DNA of 64,000 nucleotides from Physcomitrium patens (Eukaryota > Streptophyta > Bryopsida > Funariales > Funariaceae). Of the stretch, positions 12,490 through 24,974 are shown piece after piece. The stretch spans positions 4,879,304-4,943,303 of the forward strand of contig NC_037270.1 of assembly GCF_000002425.4 (NCBI RefSeq), written 5' to 3'. Under the pieces are notes generated by a model. That model did no database searches. It was given only the letters and a program-made list of their open reading frames with translations, and had not been told where the DNA came from. The stretch's first letter is position 1. The number at the start of each line of letters is the position of its first letter. A program made the position numbers and the translations under genes.

Positions 12490-14651
12490 AATAAGATATT
12501 CTAACCTATTTTAGCTCCACCTTGAATCTAAGACTTTTTCCATCTCAAACTCTTAATTTTTATCCATTTTTATAGAAGGTGATGGCATTTGTCTTCTTTC
12601 TAGAATATACTTTGTCTTACATCGCTTAAGAAGAATTATGTAAAATATAAGATGGATCTTTAGAGATTCTAGTAGATGTAACAAATAAGATATTAGATTG
12701 ATTTGTTCACATATAAGAAATAGTATAAATCTATAGTAATCCAATTTGTTACAAGGACAAATAATCTTATTATTATGATGAAATTATTATAGCATATTAC
12801 TAATGTAGAATTAAGATTGTTTCTTAGGATAAGTATCTGCATTGATCTTTTGTCATTCTTAAACTTCTTTTAGATGTGTCTTTATTTTTTTATGTAGCTC
12901 AAATAAAAAATTTGCCAAATATTTTATTATTTAAAAAGTCAAAAGCATAAAAATTATGGATGTTGATCATAATTAATTAAAAACAAATATATTAAATAGA
13001 AAAATATAGTATATTATTATAAAAAAATTCTACATATGGTAAAAGAATTGTTCAATTATCTTATCAATAATTGATGGTATACCTCAAATACTATTTTATT
13101 ATCTATAAGTTTCCATTATTTATAAATTAAATTTAAAATTTTCATTTTATTTATCTATAAGTTTGAAGACAAAAAGTCAAAGATAGTTTTATGTCCACTT
13201 TTAGAATCTTAAAAAGAATTCTTTAAAATCTTATACTAATTAAATCCTTTTATTCAGTACGATATCTTTAGATAATCTATTATAGCAATAGATGTTGTTA
13301 AGAAAAAACTGAGCTATTTTTCTATAAGTGATAGATTTTATATATAGTATAAAATATGCCATCTTGGTATAACAATCTACTTTCATAATATAGAGCCATA
13401 AAAACTTGAAACTAAAAAATCTATCATAAAATCCATTGAAATAAAAAACCATAGTTGTTCTAAAATATGTAATGGTTCAAGAAGTCTGTAAGGTTGATAA
13501 TGAGGAGTTCTTAATCTTAAAAAAATTTCACATAATTATATAAAATATTTGATAATATTTTAAATTTGATGCCACTAAAAATATCTAGGTATAAATTCCA
13601 AAATCTTGTTGTATCTAACATGTCATTCTATTAGAAAGACATGACAAGTTTGAAAATTACATAATTATGCTTTATTTTCTAAAAAATATAAGTGACCTTC
13701 AAAATAGAATAGATTGTTTTTAAATTCAAACTTAGAAGTATCATAAAATTTTGAGAAATTTTCTTAAATATCATCAATAAAAGAATCAAAGGACATATTT
13801 AATTGAATTTACTTTAGAAAAGTTAAATTAGTAAATACTACTAATTTCATTGCTCAAAGATGCAATTGCCTTAGCTTTGAGAGAATTATCCATTCTTGAT
13901 CAGAAGCCACATTTTTTTTTGATATAAAATAAGATTGTCTAGAAAGATCATCTAATAAACCTTATTATTTTTCTAGTTGATAAGTGAATTTGAATTCAAG
14001 TCTTGACAAAAATATGCTCCAATAAGCTTTGCAAGAATTCAAAATATGTATTGACATAAAATATTTAAATTTTTTGTGATGTGTTATTAAATAAATTTTA
14101 TCATATGTTTTTATTTGTGATAATAATACACTTAAAAAATAAATTTAGTGTGCTTGTTTTTATAAATAGTGAGAAATATATATATATATATATATATTTT
14201 TTTATCTTGGAATAGAGCCATGTATCTTTTAGTTTTTATAACATACAATGAACATGGAATTCATATTCTTTTATGTTTTTAGAATAGATTAAGATTTCAT
14301 CCATATAATAGATAATTAAATTGTTAAAAATTTGTTAAAAGTCATCATTCATTAAATATTGAGAAGATATTGCTACATTTGTAAGTCCAAAAGTCATGAC
14401 ATTATATTCAAAATATCGATACATAGTTCAAAATATAGTCTTCTACTCATCTCCTTCTTTGATGCATATTAGATTGTATATTATCCATAGTTCTATTTTT
14501 ATAAAGATCTTATTTTGATTCAACTAATCAAAAAGTCTAAATAACAAAGATAAAAGATGTATATTCTTGATGGTGATTTTATTCAATTTTTGATAATTAA
14601 TACACATCTACAATGATTAATCATTTTTTTTACAAATAAGATTGGAATTCT
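12490..14651 (-). pseudogene. Element E pol remnant: chromodomain, integrase, RNase H and part of RT
   Basis: Minus strand. A frame at 12744-12553 keeps the GPF module and linker to the chromodomain (ICEQIN, then ERRQMPSPSI). A frame at 13452-13240 matches the integrase core beside its first catalytic region (FTKMAHF-like, then FLNNIY). RT sequence lies at about 14150-14651. Heavy AT drift, stops and (TA)n expansion (about 14173-14200) make it non-functional. It ends where element D begins. Confidence 0.75.
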
Positions 14652-14882
14652 TTTTAAAGTAATGAATTTAAAAAAAAAAACTTAATACATTCTTTTATCA
14701 CTCAAAAAAACTAAAAATTATTGAAACATGATAATAAGTTGAACTAAAATAACTACTGCCAAAGACAAGAAGATTAAAAAGTCTTGAAACAAGACTAAGA
14801 ACTAAAAAAGCATTGATAAGAGTAGAAAAGGCTTTACTTTTACCTCCATATATATTATCTAAGTAAGAATTACGTAGTGATG
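14652..14882 (-). repeat. Element D 3' LTR, outer piece (left of B)
   Basis: Matches the D 5' LTR beginning at 31906 in the same orientation, including the TATCACTCAAA stretch and the ACTAAAATA...CTATTG-type segment. Interrupted by element B at the TGATG target site. Confidence 0.7.
14878..14882. repeat. Target-site duplication TGATG (left copy) of element B
   Basis: TGATG stands immediately before the B 5' LTR and again at 27239-27243 immediately after its 3' LTR. The flanking sequence on both sides rejoins as one D LTR (compare the AGTGATGTTC stretch at 32090). Confidence 0.7.
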
Positions 14883-14894
14883 TATGACAGATAT

Positions 14895-14952
<58 letters not shown>

Positions 14953-15454
14953 TCAATAATTACTTATATGATTGAATAGAAGTAAGTAAATATAGATTAA
15001 TTTCATAAAGCCTTCTAAAAAAGCTTCTTAGAAGCTTGATAGACATGATTTTGATTTTAAATGTGTTTGTAGGTTAGAAACTTCACTAACAAGTTAACCA
15101 TGTGTTGATAGCTTGTCAAACAAGCTAACTACGTTGCATATATATAGATAACTTACCTTGCAAGTTAAAACATGTGGCTAACGAAGTCAAGACATGTCAG
15201 AGGTTCTATAGAATATTACCACGTAGCTCCTAGTTAAAGAGTATATATAGAGGCAAGAGTGAAGCCTCCTTCATTCTTGTCAATGCTTTTCTAGTCTTTA
15301 GTCTTATTTCAAGACTTTCTAGTCTTCTTATTTTTAGCAATAGCGATTCTAGTATAATATCACATCACCTTTTGAGTGACTTTTTAGTTCTCTTCAATGA
15401 CACAAGAGTGTATTGAGGGTTTTTTTTTTTTTTTTGAGATTCATGTCCTTCACA
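14883..15454 (+). repeat. Element B 5' LTR
   Basis: Aligns with 26679-27238 over its length, including the AGTTAACCA...TGTTG block, TATATATAGAGGCAAGAGTGA near 15244-15264 (TATA region) and the ending TCATGTCCTTCACA. About 55 bases of (AT)n near 14894-14948 have grown in this copy. Confidence 0.8.
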
Positions 15455-15690
15455 ATTTGACATGAGTGCTAATATATTATTTTTGTCTTGTTTTAGAAGT
15501 GAGTGGATTACTCTACTTCTATTGTTATGTTTTAAAGGTTGTGGACTATTCACCTTAAATAAAAAATCTTGTTTCTAACATTGATCTTTTCTTTAAAGAG
15601 ATTGGATTACCTTTCTTTGTGAATTTTTTTTATTAAAGGTTGCGGATTATCCTCCTCTAATTTAAATTTTTGAATGTATTTGAATTGTTT

Positions 15691-16739
15691 ATGGAAAGAA
15701 AGACTATGGATGCTACTCTTAACAGAAGTGAAAATAGATTTGAAACTATTGCAAATCTTTATGAGCTTATCAACACTTTAAAAGTGGAAATCTCATGTAT
15801 TTTTAATGTGAATCATAGAGGTACTATGCCTATGCTTATGGAATAAGTTCAAAGTCTGAGGCAAGAAGTTATGTAGTTGAAAGAAGAAAGTAGATCAACT
15901 TCACAACCAAATCTAGAGAATTTTTCTTCTACAAGTCTGATGGAGATAATCATTAGTATGGCTGAGAGGTTTGATGGATTGAGATCAAAATTTTGAGGAT
16001 TTTTGTAACAAGTGAAGTTCCATCTAAGGTTGCATCCTTTCCAATTCTTTGATGGATTTACTCAAGTTGGATTCATAGGTACACTTCTATCAAGAAGTGC
16101 TCTGTCTTAATTTGCACCTTTAATGAAAAAAGGTTCTTGACTCTTTTTGATTTGAATTCATTCCTAGAAGTATTTATGGTCACATTTGGAGAAAGTGATT
16201 GTAAAAGAATAGCAAAGACCAAGATCTTAACTTTATGGCACGGATCTCGATCAGTCATTAAATATGCTACTGAATTTCAAAACCTCACTTGCAATGTGGA
16301 CTAAAATGACAAAGTCTTTATCAATCAATTTTGATATACATTGAAGAATAATATTAAAGACTTGTTACTAACAATGCCAAAGATAAAATCTTTGAAACAA
16401 TTTATTGCTCAAGCCATTGCATGTGACAATTAATTATTTGAAAGATATCAAGAACAAAGATATTACTGAGGAGGAACAAATCAAATAATGATGGCAGCTC
16501 CTACGTTTTCAAAAACTTATTTATCAAAGCTAGAACCAATGTAAATTAATATGGTACTTTTTAAATCCTTCACAAAGCAGGAAAAGAGTTGACCATGTCA
16601 AGAGGGCTTATGCTTATATTGTAGAGAAGCTAAACATACTACTCAATATTTTTTAAAGAAACAATGTAATTAAAAAATAAAAAGCATGATTACCAAAGAA
16701 GACAATGTGTTGGAAAATGACATCCTTCAACTATAATAG
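15691..16739 (+). pseudogene. Element B gag remnant
   Basis: From an ATG (MERKTMDATLNRSENRFE) the frame follows the A and G gag order, with RFDGLRSKF, then GFIGTLLSRSALS, and a degraded zinc knuckle near 16605-16660. Several in-frame stops. It ends at TAATAG directly before the GGAACCGTGCGG junction that is shared by all gag-pol boundaries in the array. Confidence 0.75.
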
Positions 16740-19148
16740 GAACCGTGCGGTTGGAATCATGTGCAACACCTAGCAAAGGTCCTATTCTCTCTTCTAATAT
16801 TTCACCTTGTTTTATAATAGAAGTTTGTTTAGGACCATAAAATTACAAAGTCTTAGCTTTGTTGGATTCAAGAACCTCAACTTGTTTTATAGATGAAGAC
16901 TTTGTCAAAAAATAAGATATATCTTTAATTAAGAAAACTAAATCCATACATGTAGAAGTTATAGATGGTTGTTTGTTGTCTTTTGGAAATATTATCGATT
17001 AGATTTTTTTTGTAGATGTAGCAATTATAAATCAGAACAACGTAGTTGTATTTATTGTAGTAAGAACTCCCTCCAATCCAGTTATTTCAAGATTATTATG
17101 GCTAGAGAAATATAACCTTCAAATAGATTGGATTTTTTGTAACCTTAACTTTCATAATAGTATAATTCAAGATAATATTAGTAAAGTAGAAGTATATAAG
17201 TCTAGTACATCCAAACCTTTATTGGTAGGTGCGAGAGCTTTCATGCATGCTGCAAAAGAAGAATCATCTTTTGCTATATATGCTATGCTTATTTCTAATG
17301 GTGAAAAAATATCAAGTGATATTCCTAGCTAACATCAAGAATTCATAGATATTTTTGATAGAAGAATGTAGATATTCTTCCAAAGAATCAATCTTATGAT
17401 TATTCAATTGATCTACAAGAAAAAGCTCAATCATCATTTGGACCAATCTATAGCTTATTGTAAAATTAGTTGGTTGCTTTAAAGAAGTACATTGATGAGA
17501 ACTTGACAAAGAACTTTATACACCATTCTAAATCTTCGGCTAGGGCTCGTATCTTATTTGTGAAGAAAAAAGACAGATATCTACAGATGTGTGTGGATTA
17601 TTGAGGACTCAATAAGATCACCATAAAAAATAGGTATCCTTTATCTTTGATTTTAGGACTTCTTGACTAACTCAATCAAACAAAGATCTATATCAAAATA
17701 GATCTACGAAGAACATATAATTTAGTTCATATCAAAGAAAGAGATGAATGGAAGACTAATTTTTGAACTATGTATGGATATTTTGAATATAATGTCGTGC
17801 ATTTTGGATTCACAAATGCATCGGCTACTTTTTAGCATCTTATGAATGATATTTTTCATGAGTTTTTAGATGATTATGTTGTTTTTTATTTAAACAACAT
17901 TCTAATCTATTCTAAAAATACAAAAGAACATGAACTTCATGTTTGTCATGTGCTACAGAAACTTAGAGATATAAGATTATATGTCAAGTTGAAAAAGTGT
18001 ACATTCCATATTATTTAAGTTAATTTTTTAAGATATATCATTTCCAATAAAGACCTTATGATGGATCCCAAGAAGATCGAAACTATCATAAATTCAAAGA
18101 TTCCAAAAACAGTATGAGATGTATAATATTTTTTGGGCTTTGCTAATTACTACCAAATCTTCATTAAGAACTTTTTTCAATTCATAGTTTCACTTACACA
18201 TTTGACTTCTAAAAACAAACTTGAGTAGAATAAAAAAGTAAAAGCATCATTTGATGCTTTAAAGAAGGAATTTACTTCTGAAGCAATCTTATATTGCGTC
18301 GACTTTTATAATGCATTTTTTTATAGAAACAAATGTGTTAGAATTTGCTATGCTTATCGTGTTGTCATGAATAGGAAAAAATGACAAACTCTATTCAATA
18401 GCTTATCATTCCAAAAAATATTTTAACAGCCGAGATTAATTATGAGATCCAAGATTAAGAGCTCTTTGCAATCATAGATTCATTTCAAGAATGGCATCAT
18501 TATTTAGAAGGCTTCTTAAGTCTAGTCACCATGTATACAAATCATAAGAACCTTAAGTACTTCATGTCAACACTTGTTTTGAATCATCGTGAAGCCTATT
18601 AAAACATGTCTTTATACAGATTTAATTTCAAAATGACTTATCTATCCAAAAAATAATAAGGTCTATCAGACGCCATTTCTAAATATTCTTATTTTGTACC
18701 AAAAGAAGAAGATGCATCTTTTGAATAATAAAGAATGATTCTCTTGAAGTACGAGGATTTTCATCTTTGAGCAATAAAATCAACATTGACTATTGATTCA
18801 ACTTTTGTGATGTAAATTCAATCAAATATGTTCTGTGATCTTCTTTTTTATGATATTAAGAATACTTCTTCTAAGTCGTTTGATACTTCAAAGTTTGAGT
18901 TCAAGAATAAACTACTATATTTTGAAGATCGTCTATATATTCTACGAGGCGAGGCACGATTACGTGTCCTTCAAGCTTGTCATGATTTTTTAGCAGCCAA
19001 ACATTTTGGATACAACAAGACTTTAGAACAGATATTAAAAGATTTTTAGTAGCATCAAATGTGGAAGGCAGTCAAAGACTTTGTATAATTATATAATATT
19101 TATTCAAGATCCAAAACTCCTCGCCATTGATCCTATGGACTTCTCCAA
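16740..19148 (+). pseudogene. Element B pol remnant, left part (protease, RT, RNase H)
   Basis: Protease (LDSRTSTCF-like near 16862), RT with VDY and a degraded catalytic box (YLNN in place of YLDD, near 17889) and RNase H (TNHKNLKYF near 18537) are traceable in order. The tail at 18828-19049 holds the integrase zinc-binding start. Multiple stops. It is cut at the CCATA site by element A and continues at 25532. Confidence 0.75.
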
Positions 19149-19153
19149 CCATA
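19149..19153. repeat. Target-site duplication CCATA (left copy) of element A
   Basis: CCATA precedes the A 5' LTR and is repeated at 25527-25531 after the 3' LTR. The flanks rejoin within the B integrase frame (LQPYV then VEQLW). Confidence 0.9.
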
Positions 19154-19705
19154 TGTCACGGCCATAATCATGTAAGCTAATAATTACATATAGAAATAGG
19201 TAGAAGTAAGTAAAAGTAGATAAAAATAAGTTAATTCTATAATATTTAATATAGAAGCTTCCTAGAAACTTCTTAGACGCTGCTTTGACTTCATAGGTGT
19301 CTTTAATTGACTTTTTGGATTAGAAACGTGGTCAACAAGTTGGCCATGTGCCACACATGTTGTTAGCTTGAAGATCAAGCTAACTATGTGGCCCACACGT
19401 AGAAAAACTTGCCTTGTAAGTCAAGGCATGTATCCTACGAAGTCAACACATATTGGAGGTCATATAGAACGTCGCCACGTAGCCCCTAGTTAGATAGTAT
19501 ATATAGAGATAAGAGTGAAGGCTTCTTCACTCTTGTCAACTCCTTTCTTGCTTCTAGTCCAGGTTCAAGAGTCTTTAGTTTCTTGTCTTGTGGCAATAGC
19601 CATTCCTGTTTCCTTTTAATATTCCTAGTTGTTTATATTTTGACTTATTATATCGAGATAGCCTTTTGGTGTATATTTTCCCTCATCGAGTCTTTGTCCT
19701 TGACA
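19154..19705 (+). repeat. Element A 5' LTR
   Basis: 552 bp, starts TGTCACGGCC, ends TCCTTGACA. It holds a TATA box (AGTATATATAGAGA near 19497) and a perfect 10-bp inverted repeat with a 3-nt loop at 19362-19384 (GTTAGCTTGA/TCAAGCTAAC). The paired copy is at 24975-25526. Confidence 0.9.
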
Positions 19706-19725
19706 GATTGGCAAGAGTACACTTA

Positions 19726-19737
19726 CAATATCAGAGC
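19726..19737 (+). promoter_or_regulatory. Element A primer-binding site candidate
   Basis: CAATATCAGAGC resembles the plant iMet primer site TGGTATCAGAGC with two changes. It lies 20 nt after the LTR end instead of directly beside it. The G/F family has the perfect 12-mer in the equivalent place. Confidence 0.6.
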
Positions 19738-19935
19738 TTTATTTTTTCTTGAGTAAGAGTGGATTATCCCTTTCTCTTGACAAGACATAAGCGTATTAGA
19801 AGTTTGCGGATTACCCACTTCTAAACTGATATTGTTCTTAGTATCTTCTTTGTTATCAAGTCTTTCTTTTCTTTTGTCTTGAGCAATATCAAACAAATTT
19901 TTCTTCTTAATGTCATTATTGCAGAGCTTGTTGAA

Positions 19936-20922
19936 ATGAAGAGTGCAATGGCACAAATGCAAGAACAAATGAGGGAGTTAATGCTTGCGATGCATCAACT
20001 CAATTCACCAACACAGGAAAGAACAAGAATAGCAGAAAGTGGAGATATAGAGATGATCGGAGCTCCTTCAACATCTACAACAAATCACGTTCCTTCTCCA
20101 ATTGTACAACACCCTATAAGCACTAGAGAACCAAGAATTGCCTTACCTGAGAAATTTGATGGTACGAGATCAAAGTTTCGAGGGTTCATCAATCAAGTAC
20201 AATTGGCAATTGAACTTCAACCGCAAAGCTATCCAACTCCAGGATCACAAGTCAGGTTTATTGGCACTCTACTTTCTGGTTCTGCATTATCGTGGTTTTC
20301 GTCTTTTTTTGAACAACGAAATCCAATATTGGACAATTTGGAAGCTTTTTTGGCAGAGTTTCAATCTATGTATGGTGAACACGATGCAACTCGTGTTGCA
20401 ACAAATAAGATCCGAATTCTGCGACAAGAAAATCGCTTAGTAACAATGTATGCTTCACAATTTTGACAACTTGCAATTGACATCAAGTGGGATGATGCTG
20501 CACTCATCAGTCAATTTCTTTATGGATTGCAATACGAAGTAAAGAAATTGATGCTCAACTTACCTGATCCTCAAACTTTGAGTCAAGCAATCGATTTTGC
20601 GGTAAAATGTGATAATCGACTTTTCGAATTTCGATCCGAGAATCATTCACGGGAACCTCAACGTTATTACTCAATGGCAAAATCAACATCTTTGCCAAAC
20701 GTACATTCAGAAGTAGAAGACATGCAAATTGACGCGGTACGTTTTAAACCCCTAACTGAGCAAGAAAAGATTCGTCGTCATCAAGAAGGATTATGTTTAT
20801 ATTACGGAGAACCTAAGCACAGTGTTCAACATTGTCCAAAGAAACGACGCAACTACAAAATGAGGGGTACGACGGTCAATGAAGACAACATGTCAAAAAA
20901 TGGATTCGTCCAGCTACAATAG
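19936..20922 (+). pseudogene. Element A gag, one internal stop
   Basis: Capsid/nucleocapsid polyprotein of the retrotransposon. The frame from ATG 19936 has an N-terminal coiled-coil-like stretch (MKSAMAQMQEQMRELM), the capsid region (LPEKFDGTRSKFRGF, then TLLSGSALSWF) and a zinc knuckle CLYYGEPKHSVQHC near its end, in which the second Cys is replaced by Tyr. A TGA at 20464 stands where the G element reads Arg (DFRQLA). The frame ends at TAG 20920-20922, and pol resumes in the -1 frame. Confidence 0.85.
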
Positions 20923-23900
20923 GGACCGTGCAGCTGGAACCTTGTACAATTCCTAATGAAGGTCCTATCCTCTCCTCAAAACCCTCTCCTTGTTTTATAA
21001 TAGACTTATATTTAGGACCTAAGAATTACAAAGCCTCTGCTTTATTAGATTCGGGAGCCTCAGCATGTTTTTTAGATGAACAATTTGTTAAAAGTCGTAA
21101 AATACCCTTTGTACAGAAACCTAAACCAGTACATGTAGAAGTCATAGATGGTCGTCCCTTGTCTTCTAGAGATGTCACTCATGAAACTCATCCTATAAAA
21201 GTAACAATAGACGGTCATGATAGCTACATAGCTTTTAACATAATTAAATCCCCGTCCAATCCAGTTATTTTAGGTTTGTCCTAGCTAGAAAAATATAACC
21301 CTCGAATAGATTGGAATTCACGTAAACTTGACTTTTCCCAGAGCGTTATTAATAGTTCTACCAAGCAAGTAAAAAATTATAAGTCTAGTATAGTAAAACC
21401 CGTACTGATAGGTGCAAAAGCATTTATACACGCAACAAAAGAAGGATCAACTTTTGCTATTTATGCTGCACCTATTTCTGAAAACGTAAAGACTTCAATT
21501 GGCATTCCAAGTCAATATCAGGAGTATCAAGACGTTTTTGAGAAAAAGAATGCAGATATTCTTCCTGAGCATCGCCCATATGATTGTTCAATCGACCTCA
21601 AGGAAGGAACTCAGCCACCATTTGGACCAATTTACAGTTTATCGCAAGATGAGATGGTTGAACTCAAGACATATATTGACGAGAATTTAGCGAAGAATTT
21701 CATACGCCATTCAAAATCTCCAGCAGGAGCTCCAATTCTATTCGTAAAGAAAAAAGATGGATCTTTACGAATGTGTGTTGATTATCGATGACTCAACAAG
21801 ATCACAATCAAGAACAGGTATCCATTACCTTTGATATCAGGACTCCTTGACCAGTTGAATCAAGCTAAGATCTATACAAAAATAGATCTAAGAGGAGCAT
21901 ATAATCTAGTACGGATCAAAGAAGGAGATGAATGAAAGACTGCATTTCGAACCAAGTATGGACATTTCGAATATAATGTCATGCCCTTTGGACTCACGAA
22001 TGCACCAACTGCTTTTCAACATCTCATGAATGATGTATTTCGTGAATTCTTAGACAATTTTGTCGTCTGCTATCTAGACGATATCCTGATCTATTCTAAG
22101 AATGTCGAAGAACATGAAATACATGTTTGTCAAGTATTACAAAAACTTAGAGATGCAGGATTGTACGCCAAGATGGAAAAGTGTGTATTTCACACTACTC
22201 AAGTTGACTTTTTAGGATACATCATTTCAAATGATGGTCTCATGATGGATTCTAAGAAAGTCCAAACAATCATGGATTGGAAGATTCCAAGGACAGTAAG
22301 AGATGTCCAATGTTTCTTGGTATTTGCCAATTACTATCGGATCTTCATCAAAGATTTCTCACGAGTTGCAGCTCCACTTACACGCTTGACTAGTAAAGAT
22401 AAATTCCAATGGAATCAAGAAGCGGAAGCAACATTTGAAGCCTTGAAGACATCATTTGTCTCTGCACCAGTCTTATATCGTGTTGACTTTTCCAAGGCAT
22501 TTTTTATGGAAACAGATGCATCAGATTTTGCCTTGGGTGCAGTTTTATCACAAATGGGAACAGATGACAAACTTCATCCGATAGCTTTTCATTGAAGAAA
22601 ATTCTCAGTAGCCGAGATCAATTATGAGATCCACGATAAAGAACTTCTTGCGATCGTGGATTCCTTTCAAGAATGACATCATTATCTAGAAGGCGCTTCT
22701 AGTCCAGTCACTATGTATACAGATCACAAGAACCTCGAGTATTTCATGTCAGCACGCGTGTTGAATCGTCATCAAGCTCGTTGGAGTATGTCTTTGTCAA
22801 GATTCGAGTTCATTATCAGTTATCGGCCAAGAAAACAACAAGGTTTGTCTGATGCCCTATCTAGACGTTCTTATTTTGCACCAAAAGAAAGAGATGTAGC
22901 TTTTGAGCAACAAAGAACGGTCCTCTTGAAACCGAAGCAATTTCATCTCCGAGCAATGAAATCAACACTGACTGTTGATTCAACTTTTTTCAAGCAAATC
23001 CAGTCCAGTATGTCCTCAGACCCTCTTGTTTAAGATATCGAGAATAATTCTTCCAAGTCTCATGATCCTTCTAAGTTCGAGTTCAAGAATAATCTATTAT
23101 ATTTTGAAGGACGCCTATATGTTCTAGAAGGAGAAGCACGTTTACGTGTTCTTCAAGCATGTCATGACTTTCCAACAGCAGGGCATTTTGGATATAATAA
23201 GACTTTGGAACTCATATCAAGAGATTTTTGGTGGCCACAAATGTGGAAGTCAGTCAAAGACTTTGTACAATCATGTGATATTTGTTCAAGATCAAAAATT
23301 CCTCGTCATCGACCTTACAGACTTCTTTAGCCATTACCTATACCAGAACAACCATGGTCTTCTGTTTCTATGGATTTCATCACAGATCTTCCAAGCTCAA
23401 GATCTTATGATTCTATATTTGTGATAGTAGATCGTTTCACCAAGATGGCACATTTTGTGCCATGTACAAAATCTATCACAGGTGAAGAAACAGCTAAGTT
23501 TTTCATTGATAATATCTATCGCTATCATGGATTACCTAAAGATATCATATCAGATAGGGGAACTCAATTTGTGTCAAGATTTTGGAGGACCCTTTTCAAG
23601 ATTTTAAAAGTGGACATAAAGCTATCTTCGGCTTTCCATCCTCAAACTGATGGACAAACAGAGCGCATAAACCAAGTCTTGGAGCAATATTTAAGGTGTA
23701 CTATCAACTACCAACAAGATGATTGGACAACCCTTCTGCCATTGGCAGAGTTTGCTTATAATAATACGGTACATTCTTCCACGCAACAAACACCTTTCTT
23801 TGCCAATTATGGCTATCATCCACGACTTGATACTTTTGATTTTTCAAAAGTTGATAATCCTGCAGCAGAAGATATGGCAAATCGGTTGTCAGAGTTACAT

Positions 23901-24416
23901 GCAATAATGAAGACGCAATTGAAGGAAGCTCAAGAACGACAAAAGATAAACGCAGATCTATATCGTAAGGAACAACCACAAATCAACGTGGGTGATAAGG
24001 TATGACTACTTCGTCGCAATATCAAGACTACTCAACCTTGTGACAAGTTGGACTATCGTAGGCTTGGTCCCTTTTCTGTTTCTGAACAGATCAACCCAGT
24101 TGCATATTGGTTACATCTACCGAAGTCAATGAAGATCCATCCTGTATTCCACGTGTCTCTTCTTGAACCATATAAGACAGTGGATATACAAGAAAGAAGA
24201 CAAATGCCACCGCCTCCTATAGAAGTAGATAATAATGAAGAATTTGAGGTGGAAGAGATATTAGACTCAAGGCGGCGCCGAAATAAGCTGAAATATCTTG
24301 TTCATTGGCGCGGATATGATATTAGTGAACGCACATGGGAGCCATCCAGGAATCTAGCAAATGCATCAGCTAAAGTCAAAGTTTTTCATCAACGACATCC
24401 ATCAAAACCAAGATGA
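20923..24416 (+). pseudogene. Element A pol: protease, RT, RNase H, integrase, chromodomain
   Basis: Order seen: protease (ALLDSGASACF near 21036), RT ([14 protein letters not shown], catalytic YLDDI near 22070), RNase H ([20 protein letters not shown]), integrase (His/Cys zinc region, MDFITDLP, DRGTQFVS, HPQTDGQTERIN), GPF module (LGPFSVSEQINP) and a C-terminal chromodomain (KYLVHWRGYDISERTWEP). Unlike G, protease and RT share one frame. Stops seen against G: TAG at the WLED Trp, TGA at Gly of YRGLNK, TGA at EWKT, TGA in YSRK, TGA in QEWRH, TAA near 23033, TAG at LLQP and TGA at KVWLL. The enzyme set is known to copy and integrate the element; this copy cannot make it. Confidence 0.9.
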
Positions 24417-24510
24417 AAATCTCTCTTATAAAAGAGACAAGATTGAGGCAAGATAACATTCAATTTCTTATCCTTGTTTGTAACTTCTTTGTATTTGTGA
24501 CGCTAATTAG

Positions 24511-24933
24511 ATGGAGAGCCAACAACCAGCGGATTCAACTCAAGAACCTTCGTTTGCTGACCTGCCGGACGAGACATTACGATTGTCACAACCTTCAAGA
24601 CGACGCAATCGAGATGAAGATCTTGAAGAACGACATGTTCTTCCTCGAACAGATTGTGAGATACAACGCGTTTGGTATCACGATTTGGGAAGGGACTCTC
24701 GATGTTTGGTGATTTTGCTAGAGGTAAGAACAACTGCTGATGGTGTTCCGAATATTCTATTCGAAGGAAGTTACGAAGGCCTCAACAATGATCAAATAAC
24801 TGGGTGGTCTTCCCGCCCTGGTATGGGACACTACCGATGGTTGAGAGGCCCTATCAATCATCTTCGAAGAGAACAGAGATCAGAGTATGTGGGGAATACA
24901 ATTCGTCGCATCATAGATTTCTTCAACATATGA
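24511..24933 (+). CDS. Element A ORF3: conserved accessory protein of unknown function (140 aa)
   Basis: An intact sense-strand frame between the pol stop and the 3' LTR, where some retroelements carry env. The N-terminal half is acidic/polar with an arginine cluster (SRRRNRDEDLEER). The C-terminal half shares with the F/G ORF3 a pattern V-I-x-x-E-V, DGxP, then GHYRWLxGPxNHLxREQ and a basic helix ending R-x-I-x-F. No signal peptide, membrane segment or zinc knuckle is visible, so it does not look like an envelope protein. Survival of this frame while gag and pol carry many stops is notable, though at 140 codons it may be chance. I do not recognise the family. Confidence 0.8.
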   Translation: MESQQPADSTQEPSFADLPDETLRLSQPSRRRNRDEDLEERHVLPRTDCEIQRVWYHDLGRDSRCLVILLEVRTTADGVPNILFEGSYEGLNNDQITGWSSRPGMGHYRWLRGPINHLRREQRSEYVGNTIRRIIDFFNI

Positions 24934-24960
24934 TGAGCACTCCTCGTGGAACTCGTCTCT

Positions 24961-24971
24961 AGAAGGGGGGG
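24961..24971 (+). other. Element A polypurine tract
   Basis: AGAAGGGGGGG ends 3 nt before the 3' LTR, the expected place for plus-strand DNA priming. Confidence 0.75.
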
Positions 24972-24974
24972 TAA

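Noticed and set aside
21499..21690. 63-codon frame in element A
   Set aside because: Out of frame with the RT that occupies the same bases.
24511..24933. ORF3 as an envelope gene
   Set aside because: No signal peptide, hydrophobic segment or cysteine pattern; the products are short and polar.
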